From Branchiostoma floridae (lineage: Eukaryota; Chordata; Leptocardii; Amphioxiformes; Branchiostomatidae): a stretch of DNA of 64,000 nucleotides. Within the stretch, counting starts at the first letter, position 1, and each line of letters starts with the position of its first letter. Both the position numbers and the translations under genes were made by a program. Below, one piece after another: positions 50,986 to 63,656 of the stretch. The notes beneath the pieces were generated by a model that saw only the letters and a list, made by a program, of their open reading frames with translations, searched no databases and was not told the DNA's origin. The stretch covers positions 17,457,432-17,521,431 of the forward strand of contig NC_049992.1 of the NCBI RefSeq assembly GCF_000003815.2, in the 5' to 3' direction.

Positions 50986-53900
50986 CTGTGTGGATAAAAA
51001 CACAACGGAAAAGGCATTCAATCAAAGGAAAATCTGACACTTTTACCGCACATTTTGTATATCTCTTTCACAACAGATGGTTCTCTAGTGATTATAATTC
51101 GTAAGAAATTTTATACTGTTAAATGGCAAATGTTTGCAAGGATTCAATTTCGCGGAAAATTGGAGTGTTCGCGGTGGTTTGAAGCTCCCGATTGAAACTG
51201 TCATGCAGGTCTGACTGTTAACGTCTTGTAAAAAAGGAAATGCTAACTGTAGTTTGAGGTAAAGATGTCACTGCAATAGACTTGAACATAAAACCAGCGC
51301 GAACATTTGCCCTTTTACGGTATTTTATGGAAAATATGTTGATATTTTCAAGCAAATCATGTTTATAAGTGCGCCGTATGTACATGTAATATAGATCATT
51401 GAAGAATACGCGACCACTAGCGTTTCTTTTACAATCTTTTGATTGAGCTTACTGACTAAGAATAATTTCTCGTTATTTGAATTGAATTGAATTGGAATTA
51501 ATCAATCAAATGCTCCGTTTCCTACGCATTATAACCACGACAGATGTCACATTTTGATGCATATCGGGAATATGAATAATTAATATCTATTCAACAGATT
51601 TCAATAAGGTGTATAATAGCGGTGACTCTGTTTTCATACAGATAAATGATAATATTTATTGCAAATTCCTGCCCGAGGGCTTATTGCAGGTAACATGAAA
51701 GGGGAAAAACAAATAGTGTAGAACAGTATATATTTTAATTTCGCGGTAGCGGGAAAAATGACTTTTCGCTGTGGATTTAAGTTCGCGGCAACACCATAGA
51801 CTGCAGTCTAATACAATAATAGAAAAATGTTCGCGGTGGTTTTAAGTTCGCGGAGAAGTGGCCATGGTCACCGCGAAAACCGCGAACATTAATCCCCCGC
51901 GAACATTTCTGCATTTATAGTGATATGTCTACTCTAGTCTAAAAGCTAGCTCTAAACGAACTGTAACTTGTTGGGTTCTTTTCCTTAGACAGTGGAAGAA
52001 GAAGGATCCCACCTTTTCTATAATGTGTGGGTTCTATGATGTTAGGAGGGATGTAGTATTATTTTTGTCTGTTAACACGGGGAATCTTTCTAGGCTCAGT
52101 GTATTTATGTATTTTCAGTCAAACTTATACGTTTTGTATGACATCAAAATTACAAAGTCATAGGTTACCGTATGCAAATCCGATTTAGATAGGTCACATC
52201 GAGGTCGCACCGCCAACGCTGACTAGTTTAATGGTAATCCATTTTTGTGAAATCCCGTTAGCTATATAGGCGCACAGAACAAAGCTGTGTAGCTTACACC
52301 CCCTTTCCACTAGGACGGCGCTCTCGCCGCGCTCTCTCTGCGACCTAAAATTTGACATGTTGCTCAACGAATTGTATCGAAAAGAAACGAATCTTTTTAC
52401 ACTTTGTGTGTTTTGTTGTCTTCTCAGACACACTTTTACGTTTTGTATGAGTGTTTTGTTTCTCAAAATATGAAAGCGAAGGTTACACATATCCTATCTG
52501 GGTCGCAGTGAGAGCGCAGCGCGATCGCCGTCTAGTGGAAAGGGGGCCTTAGTAACCCAAACTACGGACTGAGGTTAACTGAACCGTACCGGGTATTGTT
52601 TGTTGCCGGGTCCAGAGTGCCACCCTACACCATTTGGCTATAAACACGCCTTTGTTAAAGTTTGTACTATGGACGTCTGGGCAAACAAGCTCTCGGCGCT
52701 ATGTTCTGTACACGGTATATGCCAAGTAGAATACTTCAATCTACATATATAATCATGTTCAGTACAAGACTTTGCATGTTTGAAGAGAGTAAGAGTGTTT
52801 ACACCTGTGTGTGTATTATATGAAATATATGATTTCTGTATTGTTATTTCGTTGTCTAGGGTAGATTTTGTGGCCATAGCTAGTTAAGGTGGGTTTGGAT
52901 AAAAAAAGGTCTTACAATGTCTATACCTAAGCCGAAAATGTCAAACTACTACAGACTTGCGAACAAGTATCCCCCTATACGTAAAATCGAGTCTTTGCAG
53001 CGACAAATACAACACAAACACCATGTAAGTAGGTTGACAAATTATAATATTATATAGGGCTATTATATATTAAGTGCCCTGCGGTTGATATTTACACAAC
53101 ATTCTCGTTGACTCGGCTTCTGATTCTTTGTTTGCACTGGAGACAATTATTCAATATTAGCTTAGCCCCAGACTAGCAACTCAATACTTATCAAATACTG
53201 TAAAAGTGCTTTATTTGTTTGCGGGGATGCATTTTCGCGGTAGAGAAAAATGGAATTTTTGTTCGCGTGTTTTTTTTTTACGTTCCCTATTTAAACTTCA
53301 ACGCACTGTTTTACAGTAAAAGTGGGACATGTTCGCAAGGCTAGGGTTTCGCAGTGAAAAACGCCAAGACAACACCACCGCGAACATTATCCCTTTTACA
53401 ATACTATAGCTACGCGCAATCGTTGTCGTTGCTTTTTTCTCATTGAGACAGAAGTGTGGTGTTCTGTACCATAAAACACACAAAATGATTAATTATCGTC
53501 AAATCCTGAATCTATAGCATTGTTCCGTATCTATATGCTTTTCTATTGTGTATATTGAAGTTTTCTGAAATTTGAATCAAGGTATGCAATTATATGCTAT
53601 TACTATTGCACCAAAGTCATTAGAATAACGTTGCTTCAGACTACACTGTTTATTGATTGTCTACCTAACTTGTCTACCTTACTTGACCTAATTATTTCAA
53701 ACAAGAGTTTCGTTCAGTCACAACATTTACCTGGAATATGTACAGGATGCCTTTCTCTTGAACGTAGAGAATAGCGGTCTCTAGCGGGTCCTCCACGGGT
53801 GGTTTATACCCGACAACTTCTTGTACTCTTTTCGCCCTTCTGGACAGAATCGGCCTCGAAATCACCGCTTGCGAGGCCACGGAACGCTGCTGGCTCAGAC

Positions 53901-54138
53901 CGAAGTCGAGCGTTTTCGTGACTTCTCGGCTGATCACTTCGGCGGCCGTTCGCTCTTCTTCGGTTGTTTTCGGCGGCTCCGGGGCGGGTGCCGACTCCGG
54001 TACTTCGACTGTAGGTTCTTCTTTCTCTTCTGCGGGTGCAGGAACTGGTTCTTCCTCAACTTCGACTTGTGTGAGGAGAACGGGTTCGGGAATTGTCGGG
54101 CGCTGTTCGGCCACAAGGACCCCTCCAGCCGCCGCCAT
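50848..54138 (-). CDS. Two-exon gene, 181 aa protein with RIIa/DPY-30-like C-terminus (TEX55-like?)
   Basis: Exon 1 is 53731-54138 (ATG at 54138, donor TTCCAG|gtaaat) and exon 2 is 50848-50985 (acceptor ccacacag, stop TGA 50850-50848). Phase 0, so the product is continuous. The first ~75 residues are Pro/Glu/Val-rich and probably disordered. The C-terminal ~60 residues read DPLETAILYVQEKGILYIFQ | TLLERLVFQKPPNPLQFLRK, a helix-loop-helix pattern with aliphatic heptads and an NPLQFL segment like RIIa/DPY-30 dimerization folds. A charged coiled helix and KRVAAMKK end follow. Such folds bind AKAP-like helices, often in cilia and sperm tails; that role is inference. The resemblance to vertebrate TEX55 is from memory. 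Confidence 0.78.
51130..51325. repeat. MITE family B, degenerate copy (intron of RIIa-like gene)
   Basis: GGCAAATGTTTGCAAGG..TTCGCGGTGG and GCGAACATTTGCCCTTTTAC at the right. Confidence 0.6.
51738..51920. repeat. MITE family B
   Basis: TTCGCGGTAGCGGG..AAGTTCGCGG..ACCGCGAACATTAATC..GCGAACATTTCTGCATTT; about 85% like 43738-43905 by eye. Confidence 0.75.
52297..52549. repeat. MITE family G (CCCCCTTTCCACTAG ends)
   Basis: CCCCCTTTCCACTAGGACGG..GCGCTCTC at the left and GAGAGCGCAGCGCGATCGCC, GTCTAGTGGAAAGGGGG at the right. The core TTTGTGTGTTTTGTTGTCTT is shared with family A despite different ends. Confidence 0.85.
53205..53402. repeat. MITE family B-like, degenerate
   Basis: CTGTAAAAGTGCTTTATTTG..TTCGCGG and CCGCGAACATTATCCCTTTT at the right. 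Confidence 0.55.
53731..54138 (-). CDS. Exon 1 of the RIIa-like gene
   Basis: 136 codons from MAAAGGVLVAEQRPTIPEPV to GILYIFQ. GC-rich compared with its flanks. The ATG is followed by an uninterrupted frame with biased composition typical of a linker. Confidence 0.82.
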
Positions 54139-55029
54139 GTTGGTTTTTCGTTGCTAAGTGTACCAGGTGACCCCGCCGCAGGGGGTTTTAGGTTACCGCG
54201 AGGTGATTCGTCTTACGCGTGTCAAGATGCTAGAACAAAGGAAAACGCCCCGGTCAAGAAACTTGAGAAAAAGTCTACTTATAATGCACAGAAGCGTTTG
54301 GTAAATACTTAGGGGGTATGTTTTGAAAAGAATGTACTCGTCTATTCCAAACTGACATGCCACGGATCAAGGGGGGAGGGGGGTGTATTTTAATCAATAA
54401 CCGTTCCATCCGAAATGACAGTTTTGTACATTATTAAGTTTCAGTTTATTCATCCAGGAAAAATACATCGCCTACTGGCGTTTTTCAATACCTTCTGGGG
54501 GACCGGGAGACCCCAACATAAAATAACACTAAATCACAACAACTGAATCAAAATTGAAATCAAAGGTCAGACTTAAATAACTAAACGTCATGTGTCAACT
54601 ATTTACAATACAAATAACCCAAGATAGCTTAATATAATAATGGTAATAATAATAACAATAATAGCACATTCAGGCTGTGGATCAACTTACAATCAAAGTA
54701 ACGAACAGTGGAATTTGCATATCAATGTGTCGCTGGTAGGGCAGTGTTTGTTACAAAGTTGATTTGCAAATGAAAAATAACAGTCAGAAGAGAACATAAA
54801 TGTCAGTCTTAGCTTCAAAACATAATACAGAAATCAAATTATGTTTAAGCAGTGTAAGACCAGACTGTAAGGTTGGAACCACTCACACTGGAAAGGACCC
54901 CTTTTCTTTCCGATATCGGCGTGGTGGTTTTCTTACGTGCTTGAGATGTGACTCCTCTTGAAAACATTCTTTTGACTTTCTTCAAACATGCTCAAGGTGT
55001 GACTCTCCTCTCAGTAACGTCCAGTTGAA

Positions 55030-55560
55030 GTGAATGTCCCTAACCGAAGCTAGGTACTCATTCTTACCGTCGGTTGAGGGAATACATAGTATGTGTAAAG
55101 AGGGATAGGAATACTGCCACACGACTATGGATAAGCTGCCACAAACTTCATATTGAAACAGGAAGGCATACGTACTCGTACCCCTCTGGAACAAAGGCTC
55201 TGCAAATATTGTAATTTAGATAGAATAGATGACGAACGCCATTTTGTAGTAGAGTGCAGATTGTATGCCGTAGAGAGAAATTAACGTATAAGGTTATACA
55301 AAACCAATTTCCTTATTTCATACACCTAAGTTCTGTACAAAAAATCATCTTCCTAATGCAACTAGTACTAGACAAACCATCGATCATAAAGCATATCTGC
55401 TGTTTTATCTCCACTATAACAGAAAAGCGAGGAGAAGTTGAATTTATCCAGCAATATTCTGATTTTGTATCTGTGAACTGTATCTTTTTATCATGTCTTT
55501 TTGTGACCTGTACTTAGCCCGGTGTGGCAAAAATGTGCAATAAAGGTCTTGATTCACTTG
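55030..55560 (+). mobile_element. LINE relic, 5'-truncated ORF2 C-terminus and 3' end
   Basis: With frame corrections it reads SCHKLHIETGRHT, then a decayed zinc-knuckle (RIDDERHFVVECRL), then QNQFPYFIHLSSVQKIIFLM, the same order as residues 1140-1200 of the resident ORF2 (RICSHKLNIEAGRY, IEDERHFVMEC). Ends near AATAAAGGTCTTGATTC at 55540. A diverged older member of a related family. Confidence 0.75.
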
Positions 55561-55948
55561 TCAAGTGATTTTCACAAGGACATACACACATTGTGACCTG
55601 TTAACTAGGGTTTGACCCCCAAATCCCCAATTTACATTCTACATGTATGTCAACAACTATGACCACAAAACTACCTTGCCACTAGAGTTTACTGTATTAA
55701 AGATGATGACGAACTTTTCCCGATAATATAATAGTGTGAGGAGACACAAAAAAAACGGAAAGAAATAGAGGAAAGGCTATCATGCCTTTATGGTTTCCAT
55801 GATATAGACAAGTGATTTAGTATCACCCATTTAAAAGATGTGTGAGCCGTACAGAAACTTAAAGGTCAAGGGTATCGTATAATCGAACTCCGAAACCGCA
55901 TACACGCACTTCAATATACAACTACAATGTCAAGTGGGGCCGCTCCCT

Positions 55949-56174
55949 TAAGGTAGCATTTAACTGCACTTGCACTCGAAAAATTACTCAACGAATTTCA
56001 GATATAAAGAATTTCCTTATGTTTTGTGTATTATATTGTCTCCTAATTCATACTTTTGCGTATTACGCAATATCTAAATCATACAGAAAAAAATCGGCGA
56101 AAAAATAACACAACATTGCCGCAGTGCACGACAGTGCCACACCGGTGCCACAAGTGAAGTGAGATACCACCATT
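55949..56174. repeat. MITE family A
   Basis: TTAAGGTAGCATTTAACTGC (decayed) and AGTGAGATACCACC; core TTTTGTGTATTATATTGTCT. Confidence 0.75.
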
Positions 56175-56224
56175 AGTGCGTTCCTGTGTTCTCGTCTTTA
56201 TTGGTTTTGATTTTAATTAGGGTG

Positions 56225-56415
56225 TCCATTAGTGATGATACGTCACAATTCTTCCTGGAGTCCGGATGAATGGTACTCATTTTCACCTAAGTGAAGTGAG
56301 AAAAGTCGTATAAAGTCTCGTTCCCAAGTGTACAAGATTGGTGACACGGCAGGGATCGAACTCAGGACCTTTTGGGCCTGAGCCTAACGCGCTGCCGATT
56401 GCGCCACGTGATCTC
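56225..56415 (-). mobile_element. tRNA-derived SINE
   Basis: Read on the - strand: CACGTGGCGCAATCGGCAGC (A box), then GGTCCTGAGTTCGATCCC (B box), a tRNA-like 5' head. The 3' body (ACTTTATACGACTTTTCTCA..CACTTAGGTGAAAATG) is shared with 60866-60990. Amphioxus has a described SINE of this class (BfSINE1); identity not verified. Confidence 0.7.
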
Positions 56416-56960
56416 ACAACGCAGGACGCAGTCTTGGCACCCAGCCCTTTGTTCAGAGATTGTGAGTATCCTTGTGAAAGGACAACCGTCCTGAGGAGGC
56501 ATCTGATGGATGGCTTTCATCAAAAGCGATTGCAGAGCTGTTCATGCATAGGATAACTTCATCAGGCGGCAACGCCAAGGTTATGTACTTGGGCGGTTTT
56601 TCTGAGAAATGAGGCGGGGGTGGGCACTGGGGTCTCGGATGAGCTGCCATACCACCAGTTATTATAAGATGGGGATTCTTGCGTGGAGGTTGTATGGGGG
56701 TGGAGACGCTTAAACGGAAACAGCTATGGGAGTCTCTTAGGAAATAAACATTATTTCTACAAGCATTCTCCGGTGGGCTATGCGTATATGTCAAACCCAG
56801 ATTGGTTAGGGAAAGAAAGATAGCTTCAAAGTCTTCCAGCTATTGCCACATCACTCTAGTATTATGTTGTTGTAATTGTTCTGTAGTGCCTAACGTGGAA
56901 CGTACATAGGTCAGCAAAAATGTCTTGCTATTTCTGAAGCAGGGTATACAGTATCTTATA

Positions 56961-57207
56961 GGTGGTATGGGGGCACCAGTGCGGCACTGTGCGGTTCCTT
57001 CACTGCGACACTGTTGTGTTATTTTCGCCGATTTTGTAAAAATAATTCAAATATTGCGTATGACGTACAAGTATGACTTAGTATGACAGCAAAATACACA
57101 AAACGTACGAGAATTCGTTCTTTATCTCTGAAATTTTTGACGTAGGGTCATCTACGAACTCTGTAGTGCCGCTACGGCGCCCCAAGTACAGTGAGATACC
57201 GCCTTTA
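56961..57207. repeat. MITE family A
   Basis: GGTGGTATGGGGGCACCAGT..CCCCAAGTACAGTGAGATAC. Core present in the opposite orientation (AAAATACACAAAACGTACGA). Confidence 0.8.
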
Positions 57208-57307
57208 AAAGAGAAGGGGTTGCTAGACCTTCCCATTTACCTGCACCCCTAGAAAATGCGACTCCCATTTTACGTCCCTTACGAAAGACGGGTGCAGCCA
57301 TAACCGT

Positions 57308-57391
57308 TAGCCTGTGTTTACACAATCTCTCGCTGGCTGCGGCGGCAATACTATAGGGCCGGCCGCTAGGAGCGCGATTTTAGTCAGGCTA
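57308..57391. repeat. MITE family D
   Basis: TAGCCTGTGTTTACACAATC..GGAGCGCGATTTTAGTCAGG then CTA; pair of 35117-35226. Confidence 0.8.
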
Positions 57392-57394
57392 CCC

Positions 57395-57470
57395 CAACCG
57401 TGAAGCCGGTTACCAAACGATTCAGTAGCTCATCTGTAAGACTGCTACCAGCTGAGCTACAGGGACATCC
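57395..57470 (-). repeat. tRNA-like sequence, probably a SINE head or tRNA pseudogene
   Basis: On the - strand GTAGCTCAGCTGGTAGC (57444-57460) is a perfect-looking A box. The expected anticodon and T arms are weak (GAATCGTTTGGTAACC). I cannot fold a full cloverleaf, so this is not called a tRNA gene. Confidence 0.4.
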
Positions 57471-57899
57471 TCCAACTCCTGTACCATGAAGAACAGTTAT
57501 ACCAGCGGAATGGGATGCCATCTACAAGGTTAATCTCACTAGCACGGTACACCTGGTGAAAAATGGCACACATGAAGCCTCATATGCACTTAAAGAAACG
57601 CCGGCGCTCCGTGTATAGATCATACCGAGACAAGAAGACACCCAGGTACATGATGAAGAACCAGAGATGACGAGATCGCGGCCTTGACCCGATGTAGAGT
57701 GAGATGTCAGGCCCAATCATACGGGCCGGAGACGGATGTGAATGCCGGCGGCAGCGGTGCGCTGCAAACGGGATTGAACCCGAGCAAGTATCGATTGTGT
57801 TTCCTGGGGCTTAAAATGAAGCAAATATGAACTTATTGAAGGTCATACCACTTTGACAATGCAGTAGGGGTGGCCGGTAAAGAGTTTCCTCAGCTTGGC

Positions 57900-58143
57900 A
57901 AAGGTGTTATCTCACTGCACTTGGGGCACCGGTGAGGCACTGCGGGGTTCGTTCGCCACGGCACTGTTGTGTTATTTTCGCCGATTGTATATAATTCAGA
58001 TATTGCGTAATACGTTAAAGTATGACTTAGAAGACAACAAAATACACAAAATGTAAAAGAAATTTTCGTTATCTCTGAAATACGTTGAGTAAACTTTCGA
58101 ACCCCGCAGTGCCGTACCGGTGCCCCAATTGCAGTGAGATACA
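57900..58143. repeat. MITE family A
   Basis: AAGGTGTTATCTCACTGCAC..ATTGCAGTGAGATAC; arms over 55 bp with GGCACTGCGGGGTTCG mirrored. Confidence 0.88.
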
Positions 58144-58618
58144 TTTTGTACTCCTGAATAGCAAAGTCTATACATAACGAAGCGTTTTATTCGAACGACG
58201 TTTCGTTGACCGTTGTCACTTTCCTAAGGGAAATTCTGACTGGGTCACTTTGCACTGCAGCTGTAGGTGTCGCTTATTACAGATGCGGTCCCAAACGCAA
58301 AACGTCTTTATATATAACGTTACATGGATAGTTAATGTGGTGTGAACAGATTGGTAGTGGGGCACCTTATAAAATTGCTTTCGCCAAAAAAGGTTATGTT
58401 TATACGTGCGTTTGTGTGTGCGTGTTTCCAACGTAACTCACGAAGCGTTGGGTGTATCCTTATATCTTATGTTATCTGGTAGAGTTGGGAAAGCAAATAC
58501 TTGTTCCTGATTTTACTTCTTGTGTGTATGTGTGGGTGTAGGGGCAATTTTATAATGTTTTAGATACCCCATCTTGGTGATTTACAATTTACAGATAGCT
58601 AGGTTATCTGAGTGCAAG

Positions 58619-58718
58619 NNNNNNNNNNNNNNNNNNNNNNNNNNNNNNNNNNNNNNNNNNNNNNNNNNNNNNNNNNNNNNNNNNNNNNNNNNNNNNNNNN
58701 NNNNNNNNNNNNNNNNNN
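58619..58718. other. Assembly gap, 100 N
   Basis: 100 Ns in intergenic DNA. Confidence 0.99.
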
Positions 58719-60312
58719 TAACCTCTTCAGTTTTGGTCAGATTTGTCTAAGTGGAATTTGAACAAGAAAATACAGTGCTTTTTAAGTGTACTTGACATGC
58801 AAAAAAAATACCCAGTCATCTCGTACACTGAGACCTTTTACCACGCCACTGTACATATAGATAGCTATCAGTACAATAAGCTACTATTGAGGCCAAACTT
58901 ACAACACTTCTTCCCCGTCCCAAGAGCTAATCCACCACACAAAAATCACGGTCAATAGCTCTTCCGATAGAAGATATATCAAACTCGGAAGTCCTGCTGC
59001 AATGCCGTAGGAAGCCGCAGGGGGCCAATTACCGAAATTGACCTTTGCTTTCTTAACATCTATACACCTATCAAAATATCATGAAGATGTATTCACAGGT
59101 TCCTAATATATGTGTATGAGTTATGCTGTTTACGCATAAGCACACAAACAAGCAAATTCCTCTTCTGAGTCATAGGAAGCAGATTTGATGCCCATTATTG
59201 ACCTTAAACTTTGTATTCCCAGACACCTACCAAACTACCGAATATCAAGAAGATCCATCAGCGCGATCTCAAGTTATAAGGCAACGCAGCCAAAGCACAA
59301 CGGATAATATAACCTCCTTGATGAAAATAATAATTTCAATTACCCAACAGTGTTTATGTATTTACATTTTACGTTAGTATGATTTGCAAGTTTACGATGT
59401 GTTCTACATTTAAAACCTGCGCTAACAACTTTATTCTTTAAGCAAACATAAAGTCATCCATTTGCAAAATCATATCCGAAGGCTAATTGCATGAACATTC
59501 TCAAAAGAAAACGAAAGAATACATAACACTAACGTCTACTCAACTGAAGGTTGTATTATAGTTCGATTTGACATCTTGTTAGAAGGCAGTGAACTGTCCC
59601 ACATAATGGAAGTATATATGAATGGTTTATTTGACATAAAGGGTCACATACAAAAACATCACACTTGCAGTCATAAGACTGAATTGCGGTGAACGTTTAA
59701 CAATTATCATCTTCACTACAACACGGTATAACAGGGTTAAAAGTGAGAAACTCTGTTGTTACAATAGAATCAAAAACATAATAAAGATATTGAGGATTAC
59801 TTGATATTGCACTTTAAAATATTGAACGTCAATATTGCACAAGAAGAGAAATCCAACAATTCGGGTATTTACAATACATGGGTTTTGTAAGCAAAAACGT
59901 AGTCTTGTGGTGATGTCCTAGATAGTAAACGCTCGGTGAAATAGTAGTGACTGTTTGGAATGATCCGTTTCTTTTACATGCTAGGTACGTTTAAAATCGA
60001 TATTTCCACAGTCCTATTCCGCGGTAAATTGCCTCAAAACGATTTTAACCACAAGGTTAGATATTCCTTTTTTACTTGTGCAGTTACGACTTGTCCGTCT
60101 GAGCCGAAAAGCTTCTGTGTACTTCTGATTATCTTTTTTGGGATACGTCAAAGAGAAGACGTGAGAAGAAGACATAACATAAAACCCTACTCGTCCTTAA
60201 CCTTTTAAAAGTATCGATGCACGTTCCATTTTTATTTTTTTTATTTATCACTCGTTTGGCTGATGTTACAGTCAGCCATGGTTGCCAAACTACCCATGGC
60301 TGTTGCAAAGGG

Positions 60313-60522
60313 TCTACCGAAAGTGCGAAAAGGAACGAAAAGGAACGAAAAGGAAAGGAAAAGGGACGAAAGGGAACGAAAAGAAAGTGCGAAAAGGAAC
60401 GAAAAGGAACGAAAAGGAGCAAACGTTCCTTTTTGTTCCTTTTCGTTCCTTTTCGCTCCTTTTCGTTCCTTTTTGTTCCTTTTCGCTCCTTTTCGTTCCT
60501 TTTCGCATTTTCGGTAAACCGG
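60313..60522. mobile_element. MITE built from a 10-mer repeat (GGAACGAAAA), 10 bp target duplication
   Basis: TTGCAAAGGG flanks both sides (60303-60312 and 60523-60532). Ends TCTACCGAAAGTGCGAAAAG and, complemented, TTTACCGAAAATGCGAAAAG. Nearly the whole arm is GGAACGAAAA repeated, then its complement TTTTCGTTCC. Long frames on all six strands here are artefacts of the repeat. Confidence 0.85.
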
Positions 60523-60865
60523 TTGCAAAGGGCTGGCATTCGGAAAGGAATACAAATACATTAGATAAAATAAAATAAAAACAAGCACAATAACACATAA
60601 AATTACACCAAGAACAATAGAAGGTATTTGCCTAAAATTACTAACTGCTGAGCTAAAATTTCGTCTTAAGTACTACCTCTATTAGATTTTTAGTACATTC
60701 CAGACTAACCGCCTCATGGCGTAACACACACACACAAAAGTTTGCATTGATGAAGCGTTACAATCTGTTTTGTTTGATTCACACTGGTAATAAGTTCCCT
60801 TACTTATATTGATAAGTGTTGTTAACGTGCTTAAGGTTATCCTCAAATACGGGACCAAAGTTTAA

Positions 60866-60990
60866 CTACTCATCTTTACCTGAGTAAAATGAGGAAATTT
60901 GTGTAAAGTGCCTTTTGTAACGGCACAGCGTCGACGGTATGTATGTAAGGAGATTCAAACCAAGAACCTCTGGGTCTTGGGCCAAACGTC
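60866..60990 (-). mobile_element. SINE relic, same family as 56225-56415
   Basis: CATCTTTACCTGAGTAAAAT..GTGTAAAGTGCC and the B-box-like region (complement of GATTCAAACCAAGAACC) in the same order as the better copy. Confidence 0.6.
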
Positions 60991-61762
60991 CCAACCTTTA
61001 CGCAAAAACGACAACAAAATGTGTGTAGTATATTTGCATGTGTATGATATTTCGATATTTATAAGCCGTTGTACCTGAAATAAAGAAATGAAAAGAAAAA
61101 GACATCACCCACTTACTCACATTGTAATAACGTTGAGCTATTTCAAGTAAAATAATTCAGTCACTTTTGTTCTAAATTGGTCAAACAATTAAAGATGAAA
61201 GTTTCACAGTTTTGAATCTATCTAATATTTGTTGGAAACATTTTCGTTGAAAAATCCATTTGTTATGCAAGGTGGCTTTTAGTGTAGGTATATTCTCTGA
61301 CAGTGCAAAGTAGTCGTAATGGTTTTGTCACATCGTAATTATATTTCCAAACTAAACACAGGAAATTACGCTTACGACCTGTAATGAATGAAACGTCATA
61401 TAGCATATCATATAATTCCTTAGTGTCTGTTTCGTACTCACGAGAACCCACTTAAAGCAACGCACTTAGACAAAGTGTCTCTAAAACGCAGGAAATTGTT
61501 GTGTTTTGCGTTTTAATGAGGTCATTTTTCCTGACCTAATTCGTGTCGTTATAGAAGATGGATAAGCTTACCGGCATTGGCAAACAAAATGCCATCACTC
61601 ATAGAGTGACAGGGTTGGTTTAAATCTTCATTACGCTCATTTGTAAATCCTGGTGCCAATGATCTGCTCTGTGAGTCCATCCACACGGCATTCCAAGGTG
61701 TGATGAGGGCCCGTTTCATAATAGCTCGGCAAGCTTAAACGAAGATATTTGCCTTGAGAAAA

Positions 61763-61766
<4 letters not shown>

Positions 61767-61817
<51 letters not shown>
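61767..61817. repeat. (GA)n microsatellite
   Basis: About 24 uninterrupted GA units; shorter ones at 61920-61950. Confidence 0.97.
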
Positions 61818-61818
<1 letters not shown>

Positions 61819-63656
61819 TGAGAGGGAAAGATGTTAAAACGTTTAGCAACCTAAACGGATACTTCTATTGCAAGAAAGAGAGTGGAGTAAGATAAAAAGG
61901 GAGAGAGAAGGGGTGGACAGGAGAGAGAGATAGAGAGAGAGAGAGATTGTGTGTACCGTGCATTGTCGATGGTTCTACGGATGATACAACGTATCTCATC
62001 GTTTTCGAATAATGATGCTGCTTACACTGAGTCACCGAATCATTGAACATACCCATCACATGACTCTGAGTCTCTGACTCACTGTAACTATGAATAATGC
62101 CATCGATGAAGGCTAGACATCGAGGAAATAAGATATGCCAAAAAGCAGTTAATAAAGCAACTGGCTATAATTTATGACTAATGCCAACCTTCCCTCAACC
62201 GAGACGGGGGCCGATACCGACCGCCAAGCACCTTTGACCCTTTGCTGACGTCACACTTCCGGTACGAGTGTTTGACTTAGGCTTTGAGTCATTTTGTGTA
62301 CGGATATAAGGTTTCAAAATTGTAACATAACAACATGAGTGCGTGTGCATTTTACGCGCTTTAAACGTTGAATTCAATTGGCTTTCTATCCAGCGTTTTA
62401 TGCCAATCAAAGAGCCATTAACGTGCTTTAGACAAGTGTTAGAGAAGGGATTCCAGGCTATAATGGAGTGTTTTGGCTACCAGACAGTGTCTTGAGATGC
62501 GACGTTCGCTCTGTCATGACGCGACAGTTAATTATAGCTCCGGCAATCGCCGCTGCAACGTGCCTGCTATCAAGAACGTCGGCAAGTGGGTATGATCCAG
62601 CACCCTAATGGATAATTGGCTGTCACGAGCTCTCAGAGAACTTATGGCGGTGCATTTTATACCTCTCCACGACATGGAACACAACGTGGAGAGAAAGGCT
62701 AAAATCTGCCATTACAGAAGCTGCTTGTGATGAGGGTATCAGTAGCAAAGCATTTGTGTGGTGGTTTCACACCGCATTGTAATAGATAACATTCTGTTTT
62801 CAAAACTGTAAGATTCTGGTCTGTCAGTGACATTATTTTTTCCCGGATCCCATGCATGGTACAAGCTCAAATCCCAGCTGCTTGATCATTTGGATACAAT
62901 TCCTTGAATCTGTGGGTCAGAGTTCGATCCTATGGTCGGCCCTAGCTCGGACATGTTGTAAAGGATTGCATTCGTCATTTTGGATGGTGTTGTGAAGGCG
63001 GCGGTCTCGTGTGTGAGGAAGGTTCTGATGTAAACCTCAAGCGTCAAACCTCTGCGCATCAAAGAGCTCAACACAGGTTCTGAAGAAGAGAAGGTGTGAC
63101 CAGGTATGTTTAAGCACAGGTTATTAACAGTAGACATATATTCTATTGTGAATATCTGACATGTGCGTTTAAACATGTCACTATCTCGTAGAGTGGGCTT
63201 GAGGAATGTCGCCGAGATTTAACAAGCCTACTACAGTCTAATGGGCACACCTGGGGCAATTTCCGTCGTATTGAGGTCACCTGAGTAAACACCGAATGTC
63301 AGTTACTCCAGACCTAGGCCTTTTCAAGTTTGTCCCGCCTATTGTTCGTTCCTCGCAGTTCAGCTCCTAGATGCGAATAGAGAGTAGTTCCATCCAATGA
63401 TAATCACGTAAAAGATGAGACGCACAACTAACGTTAAAAAACCTCGTCCTGCTGAACCCGTTTATATTCGGAATGGACATATTTAACTCTTGTCATGCTG
63501 AGCTGTATTGTTATGAGTTTTGGGTATTTCTCATGTAAAAGTTGCTTACCAATACAAAACCCATCGAATGGGGGAGTAAATCAGCAACAGCAGCACAGAA
63601 CAGGTCAAGTTTTTCTTATCTTATGAAGCCATCAGCTCTGGGAGGTTAAATTGGCC

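Larger units (their letters stand above)
58719..63656. other. Gene-poor intergenic stretch
   Basis: No convincing exon on either strand. Apart from the repeats listed separately it is AT-rich unique-looking DNA. Short frames (59960-60208, 62886-63176) have no recognizable motif or splice context. Confidence 0.5.

Noticed and set aside
57395..57470. Functional tRNA gene
   Set aside because: Good A box only; T arm and acceptor pairing are not convincing.
60129..60598. Six overlapping long frames on both strands
   Set aside because: All are translations of the GGAACGAAAA repeat and its complement.
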